NCBI GenBank assembly: GCA_041392805.1
Contig: JAWKLJ010000002.1
Span: 1,317,001 to 1,381,000 of the forward strand
Source of the DNA: Saprospiraceae bacterium
GTDB lineage: Bacteria; Bacteroidota; Bacteroidia; Chitinophagales; Saprospiraceae
Direction of reading: 5' to 3'
DNA: 64,000 nucleotides
Shown: positions 34,201-41,527 of the stretch, in pieces
Layout of the letters: every line of letters starts with the position of its first letter
Numbering within the stretch: position 1 is the stretch's first letter
Made by a program: the position numbers and the translations under genes
Notes under the pieces: generated by a model
Databases searched by the model: none
The model's input: the letters and a program-made list of their open reading frames with translations, nothing else
What the model was told of the DNA's origin: nothing

Positions 34201-37147
34201 AGTTGCGGGCCCTGGAGCCTATAAGCTAACGGTAATGAATACAGAAACGAGCTGTAAGGCTACAGATACGATTACCCTAACGGATGTAAGGGTTTTTCCT
34301 GCTGCGCGAGTTGTGCCAGGTGAAGTAGAATTGGATTGTGCAGGAAGTTTGGTTAGTTTGGATGGTTCCGCTTCCGTTTTTGACAATGACAATAATGGAT
34401 TGACCGTAACTTATCATTGGGAAGACGCAGAGGGCAATTTATTGGCGAATGGTTTAATTTTGCAGACCGATCAATTAGGCACTTATACCTTGGTAGCGAC
34501 AGAGTCTACTGGAGGTTGTACGTCGACTGATATTGGCGTAGTAGTTCCTAATGCCAATGCCCCCCAAGTCACTATTGCCGAAGCTGATCCATTGACTTGT
34601 GCCGTAGATACCATTACCCTGGATGCTACTATTGGACCTGATACGATCAATTATACTTTCCAGTGGACCTCGTTAGATGGCGGCTTATTGGTTGCCGGCA
34701 CTGAAATTGGTTTGACACCATCGGTGATTCGTTCAGGGCGCTTTGTGCTTACCGCTACCAATTCGGCTAACAACTGTACCGCCAATGATACGGCTTTTGT
34801 GGTGTTGGATACGATTTCTCCTTTAGTGGAGGCAGGTCCGACCTTTACCCTTGATTGTGATAATAATGTGTTTACCCTAGATGGAACAGGATCGAGTGTA
34901 GGGGCTGAAATGGCCTATAACTGGTTTTTCCCTGATTTAGCTACAAGCATTGCTACGGGTACATTAATGGTTGAAATAGGAACCCCGGGCGTGTATTATC
35001 TTGAAGTTACGAATACAATAAATGGCTGTTCTGCCATCGACTCAGTCGAAATTGCAGTAGACGGGATTCCACCCATGCCGATCGTTCAACCGGAACAATT
35101 TCTAACCTGTGAAGCGGAGACTTTGACCATAGAGGCTACCCTCAATCCACCTGGTGATTATGATATTACTTGGCAAACCTTAGGGGGGGGGAATATTATT
35201 GGGCCAACTACTCAGACCTTATCCATTATGGTGGATGCCCCCGGAACCTATCAAATTAAGGTAACAGACCGCGTTTCGGGATGTGCTAGTGAAAATGAAG
35301 TGATTGTAGGAATAGACAGGGAAATCCCAACCGCAGAAGCAGGAAGTCCTCAAACCATAACTTGTGCTTCTCCTGCCGTCACTTTAATTGGAAATGGCTC
35401 CTCCACTGGAGAACCATTTACTTATAATTGGATGACTGTAGATGGTCGTAGTGATACTTTGACTGCCACGGCAACGACGCCCGGTAAGTACTACCTAACC
35501 GTTCTAAATAATAGAAATGGATGTACTGCTACAGATAGTGTTATGGTAGAAATAGATACCATTGCTCCGGTGGTGGCGATTGCTGTTCCCGAATTAATTA
35601 ACTGTGATCGCTCTTGTGTCAATTTGGATGCATCCGGAACCATGCCGTTCACTAATTTGACGGCCACTTGGTCTGGTTTAGACGGCGGTACGCCAACCCC
35701 TACCACAGGATTACAAACAGAGGTTTGCACCCCAGGGATGTACCAGATAGCGGTGACCAATAATGGTAATGGCTGTGCTTCTACAGGTACGGTTGAAGTG
35801 ATTGCAGATGAATCTGCACCCGCTATTCAGTTTGTCCAACCCGATGCTTTTAGTTGTTTGGTTGAAACCCTGCCGATCAATGCTTCAGGTACAGGTAATG
35901 TAGCTGATTTTAGATCTATTACTTGGAATAGTTTGAATCCTAATAATACCGTGAATCCTGCCACTGGTCAATTGAATGTAGCTGTAAATGGCCCTGGCGA
36001 CTATGAGCTTACGGTCATTTTGAATACTACGGGTTGTTCTTCTACCCAGATTATTAATGTTCCTGCCGATAATAGTGCTCCGGTGGCCAATGCAGGAAAT
36101 GACTTTTCTGTAGAATGTGGGGAAACTACCAGTTTGGATGCCACCGCTTCCTCTGTAGGTGCCAACTTTGTGTATAGTTGGACCTCACTTGATGGTGCAG
36201 TGCCACCAACGCCATCTTCTAGTATGGAGCCGATGGTCAGTGGTCCTGGATTATATCAACTTTTGGTAACGAATTCAGATAATGGTTGTACCGCTATTGA
36301 TGAGGTGAAGATTTCATTAGACCTACCAGCATTAGCCAATGCTGGCGCAGCCCAATTTATTTGTGATGATGCCACTACCCTTACTGCCAACCTCCCAGCG
36401 GGGACAAGCGGGGTTTGGACCAATCTTTCAACAGGAAGCCTCAGTGCTACAAATCAGGCCGAGGTTTCGGCTACTAACCTTGCTGATGGCACCAATCAAT
36501 TTGTGTGGACACTATCGGCACCCGGCACCTGCACAAACTACAGTGCTGATACCATAACGGTGACAGTAGAGACGGCTCCGGTCGCCAATAATGATGTCTT
36601 AGATATAGGAGAAGAAACGAGGATAGGTAGCATCAATTTAAGGGCGAATGATAACCTTAATTTTGTGTCGAATTTTGGCATTACGCTTTTGAATCAACCA
36701 GAATTGGGAATTGTAGAAAGCTTGTCGGCTAGTGGAGAACTTGTTTTCAGAGCCTTTAAAGGAGCTGCTGGGGAGACTACCATTGAATACGAAATCTGTA
36801 ATACCCTTTGTCCAGAAAAATGTGATGTGGGGCAATTGGTTATTTTCATTGAATTTGATGAAGAACCAGAGGTGCCAAACACGATTACGCCGAATGGCGA
36901 TGGGATGAATGATGCTTTTGTCTTTGATAAACTCTTATTTGCTAAGCCAGATCAATATCCTGATAATGAATTGATTATTTTTAACCGTTGGGGAGATATT
37001 ATCTATCAGGCCAAACCTTACCTCAACGATTGGCAAGGACAAAACAATAGTGGTCAGGATATCCCACAGGGTACCTACTATTATATCCTTCGACTGGATA
37101 TTTCCAATGGAGATATCATCCGAGGTGATATAACGGTTGTGAAATAA
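31265..37147 (+). CDS. giant surface protein: cohesin-like and Ig/PKD-like repeats, type B T9SS sorting domain
   Basis: The product is 1960 residues with a signal peptide (VMVMVAGIGLHICAIAQ). Five cohesin-like domains (about 40-755) share a pattern: VCVDxTVxxF...FxxSWD...LEF..., closing with GTxxFEICFKxxG. A SprB-like block (about 760-850) follows. Then about eleven Ig/PKD-like repeats (about 855-1740) each carry an early Cys (as in ADAGIDQVLNC), a W and a late Cys. The C-terminal ~90 residues (TPNGDGMNDAF through RGDITVVK) are a gliding-motility-type (type B) T9SS sorting domain. It is probably a surface adhesin or scaffold exported with the help of the SprF-like neighbour. Cohesin-like folds can bind dockerins, but no dockerin partner was identified. 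Confidence 0.87.
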   Translation: MKAQFSNPTLKSFMRKFVMVMVAGIGLHICAIAQPTMSFRLPDGDAPCVNDEFCVDLTIKDFTDILASTFDISWDAAVLEFTDIRSLNANVTGLDLSDFDLANAANGLITFAWDDNAPNCGSNGVAGVTRPDNETLFQICFKVLGAYGAGTAISIPASPSPMVLRVNTGCSNIGLFQEKALFSSCVRPFSIAVSQETANTGDLVCLDFTVEGFDRMRSTQFSVNWDPSLLELVNVIPGDDIENLSLGNFGATNPGFLGVSWSYLIPGQPGFSAPDGTIFFQVCYRVIGDCDETAIVNFGETPTPFEFTNDEQEGFNLFFNPTPGEVATGDCDPTGLKINVNCGGEVNITEQFCVSVTAGDNFQGVTQMAFLMEWNPSIVEFNAVNPTVGGLNANDFNIENVGNGILGVNWDVSPLPPQTVANGSELFEVCFEVVGLGGNSPFKISEPWIGRANGSSIGINPTNCEIQVIQPPGVVMDLLDASAPPFQQAGDDQACVEVVVSNFSNILAYQFSLNWDVSVMEFGEIRNISYPEPQADDFGGFAGVGSGTLFFDWDPSQSYSLPDGTALFEICFKMTGEPGDCNQLEVVELPLVSQAISTSSNGENIGISSSPAEVCTLFPEGFGLSFGQVEGDKKDTVCVEMTVISFDNITAANFNISWDPTELEFVNYNNPGTWAGLTDANFNDNSPVGILNVDWNSGGTGANIPDGTVVLELCYALIGEPKACYPVTVVDDPPPPVSTTNGNGSIIITAGEICINDKFFILDTLITPASCPNSSDGAVTLVIEGGEGFVGTTWLTTPQQFTPLTATNLPPGPVTFRLFDQANPALIQEFTIEIPVAGELPVADAGIDQVLNCATSLALLSGRGSDAATHSYRWFQLTNDTKVNIPGGNVQQFFASSVGTYILDVSNNTTGCVTSDTVSVLLPNIPTADAGEDGVFNCLSEVVLIGGNGSTMGDTIAYLWTPLDTGIVVPGQETLLNPEVAGPGAYKLTVMNTETSCKATDTITLTDVRVFPAARVVPGEVELDCAGSLVSLDGSASVFDNDNNGLTVTYHWEDAEGNLLANGLILQTDQLGTYTLVATESTGGCTSTDIGVVVPNANAPQVTIAEADPLTCAVDTITLDATIGPDTINYTFQWTSLDGGLLVAGTEIGLTPSVIRSGRFVLTATNSANNCTANDTAFVVLDTISPLVEAGPTFTLDCDNNVFTLDGTGSSVGAEMAYNWFFPDLATSIATGTLMVEIGTPGVYYLEVTNTINGCSAIDSVEIAVDGIPPMPIVQPEQFLTCEAETLTIEATLNPPGDYDITWQTLGGGNIIGPTTQTLSIMVDAPGTYQIKVTDRVSGCASENEVIVGIDREIPTAEAGSPQTITCASPAVTLIGNGSSTGEPFTYNWMTVDGRSDTLTATATTPGKYYLTVLNNRNGCTATDSVMVEIDTIAPVVAIAVPELINCDRSCVNLDASGTMPFTNLTATWSGLDGGTPTPTTGLQTEVCTPGMYQIAVTNNGNGCASTGTVEVIADESAPAIQFVQPDAFSCLVETLPINASGTGNVADFRSITWNSLNPNNTVNPATGQLNVAVNGPGDYELTVILNTTGCSSTQIINVPADNSAPVANAGNDFSVECGETTSLDATASSVGANFVYSWTSLDGAVPPTPSSSMEPMVSGPGLYQLLVTNSDNGCTAIDEVKISLDLPALANAGAAQFICDDATTLTANLPAGTSGVWTNLSTGSLSATNQAEVSATNLADGTNQFVWTLSAPGTCTNYSADTITVTVETAPVANNDVLDIGEETRIGSINLRANDNLNFVSNFGITLLNQPELGIVESLSASGELVFRAFKGAAGETTIEYEICNTLCPEKCDVGQLVIFIEFDEEPEVPNTITPNGDGMNDAFVFDKLLFAKPDQYPDNELIIFNRWGDIIYQAKPYLNDWQGQNNSGQDIPQGTYYYILRLDISNGDIIRGDITVVK

Positions 37148-37188
37148 TAGGAAATAACCAGATAATTTTATAAGTTTCTAGATTATAT

Positions 37189-37221
37189 AAGCCCCAGCCT
37201 TTAAAGGTTGGGGCTTTTTTG
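37189..37221 (+). terminator. intrinsic terminator
   Basis: AAGCCCCAGCCTTTAAAGGTTGGGGCTTTTTT gives an 11-bp GC-rich stem with one mismatch, a short loop and a T-run, 42 bp after the stop of the giant protein gene. Confidence 0.92.
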
Positions 37222-37354
37222 TGAACCAGGAGGCTTGAGATACTGATTTTTTTATTATACCTTTGCAAGGCACTTGAGAATAGCAACCACTACATCATTG
37301 AGAAGAAACCTTTGTTACTTCCTTCGGTTCTTCTAGACATTTCTCCAAATAATT

Positions 37355-37505
37355 GAGGTTCTCTGACATTTTCAGCGCGCTTGAGTCAAGTGAAAACAAA
37401 AGACGCTGCTTCTTTGCTCCTCCGCTAAAGCCTCGGCGCACGCGGATGCTTGCTTTGGCCTTTCACTTTCCCTTGATCGCAAAAATTGTCAAAGAAGGAC
37501 AATTG
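37355..37505. repeat. extended inverted-repeat element of the TTGACTCAAAAGCGC family
   Basis: It begins GAGGTTCTCTGACATTTTCAGC...CTTGAGTCAAG (the complement of the blocks at 5.5 and 30 kb) and ends TTTTTTGC-like: TTGATCGCAAAAATTGTCAAAGAAGG, which is the imperfect complement of the start. About 90 nt of GC-rich loop with CTCCTCCGC and CGGCGCACGCGG separates the ends. It lies in the leader of the 37626 gene. Nothing else is recognised between 37222 and 37625. Confidence 0.65.
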
Positions 37506-37625
37506 ATTCCCTTTCGCTGTGTAGCACACCCTGCTTTAGGAATGAGGTTTAAATCAAGTACAAGTCAAGATGTATATTTTATTTGGAACTCATTCCTTAT
37601 TACTTTTCAAGCTCAAAAAACACTT

Positions 37626-40600
37626 ATGAAGCAGTGTATTGGTCTGTTTACAGTCGTTTTACTCCCTTTTATGCTATGGGGGCAAGTCTCCATTTCCCTG
37701 ACGATTAATGACGCCGTGATCTCCACGACTTGCGAGGATGGATTTCTAGGTGGAGCCCCTGATTTACTTTGGGGTGTAAATATCGAAAACGAAGGTTGGT
37801 CTTATTATCCAGCAGATGGCATTTGTTTTACGGCATTACCCAACCAACAATTTAATCGCACCTTTGATTGTCCGGCTGATTTACCCAACAGGGTTGAGGT
37901 CTGTTTCAAGGCATTTGAAAATGATGGCATCGTCTTTTCTCCCCTTTCCTGTGAAATTGTAGAATCCTGTTCAGAAATTATTTGTTCAAACATACTACTT
38001 CCGGCAGTAGGTGCTTCGCGGACCGATACGCTACAACTTCCCGACGGCTTGACTTCGAGCGGAGCGCTTTATTTTTCCATAATGGTAGATGGCGTAAACA
38101 ATGACCGGATTTGTGATGCCTATAATTTGGGTACGATGGATGGAGCAGGTGTGCTGGGAGATAGGAATGGGATAGGTTTTAATAACCTTTGCGGCACCAA
38201 TACCGGGGACCCCAATCCGGCCTTTGACGGGAGCATTAGCAATACATTTAGCAACGATAAAGGAGTTTGGTTTACCTTTAATTCAGGTGATTCTCCTAGC
38301 GGGCTGATCGCTGTAGAGGCGATGTCTGATCCGCTTAATGTGGGAGACCCGATGGTCCTGCAAATGGCTATTTATTCAACTACCAATAACCGGTGCGGTG
38401 GTTTTCCACGCTTGAGGGCTGTGGATGTTGACGCGGAAAATTCGGGTTTTATTCGGGCCTTATTGCGTTGTCCAAGTCCCAATACCAATTATTATGTGTT
38501 GATTGATGGAGATGCCCGTAGCCTGGAAACATTATATGGACATTTTGGGATTCAGGTAGAAAATGTTGATGTCACAGAAGCGGGGAATAGGGTTTGTGAT
38601 TTTGAGGATTTAGGGCAAGTTCCGGAGGGTGGGCAAATCTTGAGTGAGCGCTTTTCTAATTTTTGTGCAGATAGGGTGGGTGATCCTAATACAAGTAGCT
38701 TCACCAGCGAAAAATCGGTTTGGTTTAGTTTTGTAGCGCCACCATCTGGGCATGTGCGTATTGATGGAAGGAGCGATGCGGCCTATAAACCATTGGATAT
38801 TCAGTTGGCCCTTTTTCAGTCTAGCACCGGCCAATGTGGGGGGCTTTTGAGCGAGGTAGCCAGTCAGTACGATGCACAAACCTTTGATGAAAGTATGACA
38901 GTCAGCTGTTTATATGGAGGAGAGCGCTATTTTCTGTTGGTAGATGGCGGGATCGGTTTTGATGGTTTATTTCGTTTGCAATTGGAGGATGCTGGCGATA
39001 TCACCCCTAAAACGGTTATTGATACGATACTTTGCGCAGGTGAAGGGCTGCTAGTAGGCAATGAGTTATATGAAATTTCGGGAAATTATGTAGATACCTT
39101 ATCCCTTTTTGGCGGTTGTGATAGTATCGTTTTTTCAAATGTTACGGTTTTACCACCACTGGTCGCAAGTGTTGAGCAGACCATGGTCGCCATTGGGGAG
39201 GGAGCCCCCAACGGTATAGCCAGCCTAAGTATCATGGGAGGAGCCGGAGCCTATAGCATTGAATGGTGCAATGGAGAGCAAACCCCTACTGCTACTGCCC
39301 TGGTTGGCGGCAGTACCTGTTGTGTGACGGTAAGTGATGCTAATGGTTGTTCAGTGGAAGTCTGCCTTGAGGTGGAATATACGGATGACATCATCCCTCA
39401 GGTCGAAACGGATACCTTAGCTTGTTTTGGGGATGAAAATGGGGTGATTCGTTTTTCTGCTGCCAATGGTTTTCCGCCCTATAGTTTTAGCTGGCAGAAG
39501 TCGGATAATAGCAATAGCGGCTCGGGCAACCTGGCTGCGGATGACGTCATTGCGAGTATTTCCGGATTAAGCGCAGGTGATTACCTGGTTACGATCAATG
39601 ACCCATTTGATGATACGACCTTTGTGGTTTCGGTGGTCCAGCCTGCCCAATTGGTCATAGACTTATTACATCAAGAAAATGCCTCTTGTTTTGGCATTTG
39701 TGATGCTAGTGTGGAGGTGACAGTAAGTGGCGGCGTAGCCCCATACCATTACCAGTGGCGCTACGGCGAGACTACTTCACTGATAAATGGGCTTTGTGCC
39801 CAGGAGAATGAGCCCTATACCCTTTCTGTGACGGATGCGAATGGTTGCCAGGCAACTTTTAGTACAACGGTCACAGAACCGCTGCCATTTATCGTCACGG
39901 CAAGGGAGACAAAAGCCGTTTCTTGTTTTGGCGGATTGGATGGCGCGGCTGAAGTGAGTGTAGAAAATGGAACGATTGCCAGTTTAAGCTGGAGCACCGG
40001 AAACCAAGGTACGGCTATCAGTGGATTACCCGCGGGGATTTACGAAGTAACGGCTACCAATACGGATGCTTGCGAGGGAGTGGCAAGCGTTCAAATCACC
40101 CAGCCTGATGCACCGCTAACGGTTGATATTCAGGTTGTTAATCCAATCAGTTGCACAGGCGACAGCGATGGTATCCTGAGAGCCATAACCACTGGCCCCG
40201 GCTTGTCTTTTGCCTATGAATGGAACATGGATTCGGATCAGGCGCTTGCCGTTGACCTCCAAACAGGAGACTACGAGGTAATGGTTAGAAACGAAAAGGG
40301 TTGTGCCGCCAGTGCTGATTTTTTTCTACCAGAACCACCACCGTTGTCCGCTAGTTTGAGCAAAAAGGACTTGACTTGCCTTGATCCGCCAAACGGCGGG
40401 GCCATCTTTATTGACCAGGTCAATGGTGGAACACCAGATTATGCTTATGCCTTGAATGGAGGCGGTTTCCAGACCCAAGCGACTTTTCAGGCACTGGAGG
40501 AGGGAATTTATGAGGTAAATATTCAAGACCTGGCAGGCTGTGAGCTCAAGCTGCCCATAGAGGTGCAAGGCCCGCCCGTGTTGCTGGTAGACCTGGGTTC

Positions 40601-41111
40601 GGATCTCACGCTATCGCTCGGCGATTCTGCCTTATTGACGCCATCGAGCAATAGCCAAACGGTGGTGTATAGTTGGAAGGAAGGCGGCGAGATTTTTTCC
40701 CAAGCGGGAGAGGTTTGGGTAAAACCCTTGTATTCCAAGCAATTTACCATTGATGCTTATGACACATCGACCTTTTGCCGGGCATCTGACCAGGTGCTGG
40801 TTCAGGTGGATAAAAACCGTAAGGTATTCATTCCCAATGCTTTTGCCCCTCAATCTGTGCATGGAAATGAGAAGCTCCGCCTCTACGGTGGGGTAGGGGT
40901 GGTAGCGATCAAAAGCTTTCGCGTCTTTACCCGAGGGGGAGACCAAGTGTATGAACAGCTGAATTTCATGCCCAATGACAGTGATGCTGGCTGGGACGGC
41001 ACCTTTAGGGGGCAAGCCCTGAATACAGGTATTTATGTTTACTTTGCTGAAATTGAATTTATAGATGGTTTGACGGAGATTTTCAGGGGGGATGTATTGT
41101 TAAATAGATAG
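37626..41111 (+). CDS. SprB-repeat surface protein with type B T9SS sorting domain
   Basis: The ATG at 37626 was chosen because it begins a signal peptide (MKQCIGLFTVVLLPFMLWGQ); the open frame upstream is repeat DNA. The product is 1161 residues. Residues about 25-150 are a novel beta region; about 150-520 contain two similar modules (each with DRICDAYNLG / NRVCDFEDLG, SxKGVWFxF or EKSVWFSF, and NTNYYVLIDG / GERYFLLVDG). About 530-1000 are six to seven SprB repeats (GGVAPYHYQW, SCFGGLDG). The C-terminus (FIPNAFAPQSVHGNEKLRL to FRGDVLLNR) is a type B sorting domain. It is probably a second surface adhesin. Confidence 0.86.
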   Translation: MKQCIGLFTVVLLPFMLWGQVSISLTINDAVISTTCEDGFLGGAPDLLWGVNIENEGWSYYPADGICFTALPNQQFNRTFDCPADLPNRVEVCFKAFENDGIVFSPLSCEIVESCSEIICSNILLPAVGASRTDTLQLPDGLTSSGALYFSIMVDGVNNDRICDAYNLGTMDGAGVLGDRNGIGFNNLCGTNTGDPNPAFDGSISNTFSNDKGVWFTFNSGDSPSGLIAVEAMSDPLNVGDPMVLQMAIYSTTNNRCGGFPRLRAVDVDAENSGFIRALLRCPSPNTNYYVLIDGDARSLETLYGHFGIQVENVDVTEAGNRVCDFEDLGQVPEGGQILSERFSNFCADRVGDPNTSSFTSEKSVWFSFVAPPSGHVRIDGRSDAAYKPLDIQLALFQSSTGQCGGLLSEVASQYDAQTFDESMTVSCLYGGERYFLLVDGGIGFDGLFRLQLEDAGDITPKTVIDTILCAGEGLLVGNELYEISGNYVDTLSLFGGCDSIVFSNVTVLPPLVASVEQTMVAIGEGAPNGIASLSIMGGAGAYSIEWCNGEQTPTATALVGGSTCCVTVSDANGCSVEVCLEVEYTDDIIPQVETDTLACFGDENGVIRFSAANGFPPYSFSWQKSDNSNSGSGNLAADDVIASISGLSAGDYLVTINDPFDDTTFVVSVVQPAQLVIDLLHQENASCFGICDASVEVTVSGGVAPYHYQWRYGETTSLINGLCAQENEPYTLSVTDANGCQATFSTTVTEPLPFIVTARETKAVSCFGGLDGAAEVSVENGTIASLSWSTGNQGTAISGLPAGIYEVTATNTDACEGVASVQITQPDAPLTVDIQVVNPISCTGDSDGILRAITTGPGLSFAYEWNMDSDQALAVDLQTGDYEVMVRNEKGCAASADFFLPEPPPLSASLSKKDLTCLDPPNGGAIFIDQVNGGTPDYAYALNGGGFQTQATFQALEEGIYEVNIQDLAGCELKLPIEVQGPPVLLVDLGSDLTLSLGDSALLTPSSNSQTVVYSWKEGGEIFSQAGEVWVKPLYSKQFTIDAYDTSTFCRASDQVLVQVDKNRKVFIPNAFAPQSVHGNEKLRLYGGVGVVAIKSFRVFTRGGDQVYEQLNFMPNDSDAGWDGTFRGQALNTGIYVYFAEIEFIDGLTEIFRGDVLLNR

Positions 41112-41123
41112 ATTTGTTACTAA

Positions 41124-41167
41124 ATTGTAGAATAAATAAAATAAATGGCATATATTTGTTCTACAAT
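41124..41167 (+). promoter_or_regulatory. PadR promoter with inverted-repeat operator
   Basis: A 9-bp inverted repeat, ATTGTAGAA (41124-41132) and TTCTACAAT (41159-41167), brackets a TATATTTG (41151-41158) that fits the -7 consensus TAnnTTTG. The arms overlap the -33 zone and the likely transcription start. The adjacent PadR-family gene starts at 41179. This arrangement fits autorepression; it is inferred from position and symmetry. Confidence 0.6.
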
Positions 41168-41178
41168 CTAGTAAGATA

Positions 41179-41520
41179 ATGAAAGAAACACGTCTGGGAG
41201 AATTTGAAGAAGTCATTTTATTATTGGTAGGGATTCTAGGGGAAGAGGCCTATGCCTTCAATATTGCAGAAGAATTTGAAACTCAAACCAATAAATCAGC
41301 ATCAATCGGTGCAGTACATTCCACACTTAGTCGATTAGAGGAAAAAGGTTTTTTAGATTCGAAAATGGGAAGCCCTTCCGCTATAAGAGGAGGAAGAAGA
41401 AAAAGGATTTATTCCATCACTGCCTATGGTCAAAAGGCCTTGGAAACCTCGAGGGACCTCAGGCTATCGTTATGGCAACAATATCCGCCCTTTATGACAG
41501 GAAATCTAAGATTTGAATAG
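41179..41520 (+). CDS. PadR-family transcriptional regulator
   Basis: This 113-residue protein has the PadR winged-helix pattern: ILLLVGILGEEAYAFNI, then ASIGAVHSTLSRLEEKGFL for the recognition helix and a GGRRKRIYSITAYGQKAL wing. PadR proteins usually repress neighbouring transport or stress genes. It is followed 7 bp later by a large permease, and an inverted repeat sits in its promoter, so it likely controls both genes. The ligand is unknown. Confidence 0.88.
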   Translation: MKETRLGEFEEVILLLVGILGEEAYAFNIAEEFETQTNKSASIGAVHSTLSRLEEKGFLDSKMGSPSAIRGGRRKRIYSITAYGQKALETSRDLRLSLWQQYPPFMTGNLRFE

Positions 41521-41527
41521 AGAAAAG

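Noticed and set aside
37353..37625. N-terminal extension of the SprB-repeat protein frame
   Set aside because: It translates an inverted-repeat element; the signal peptide starts at 37626.
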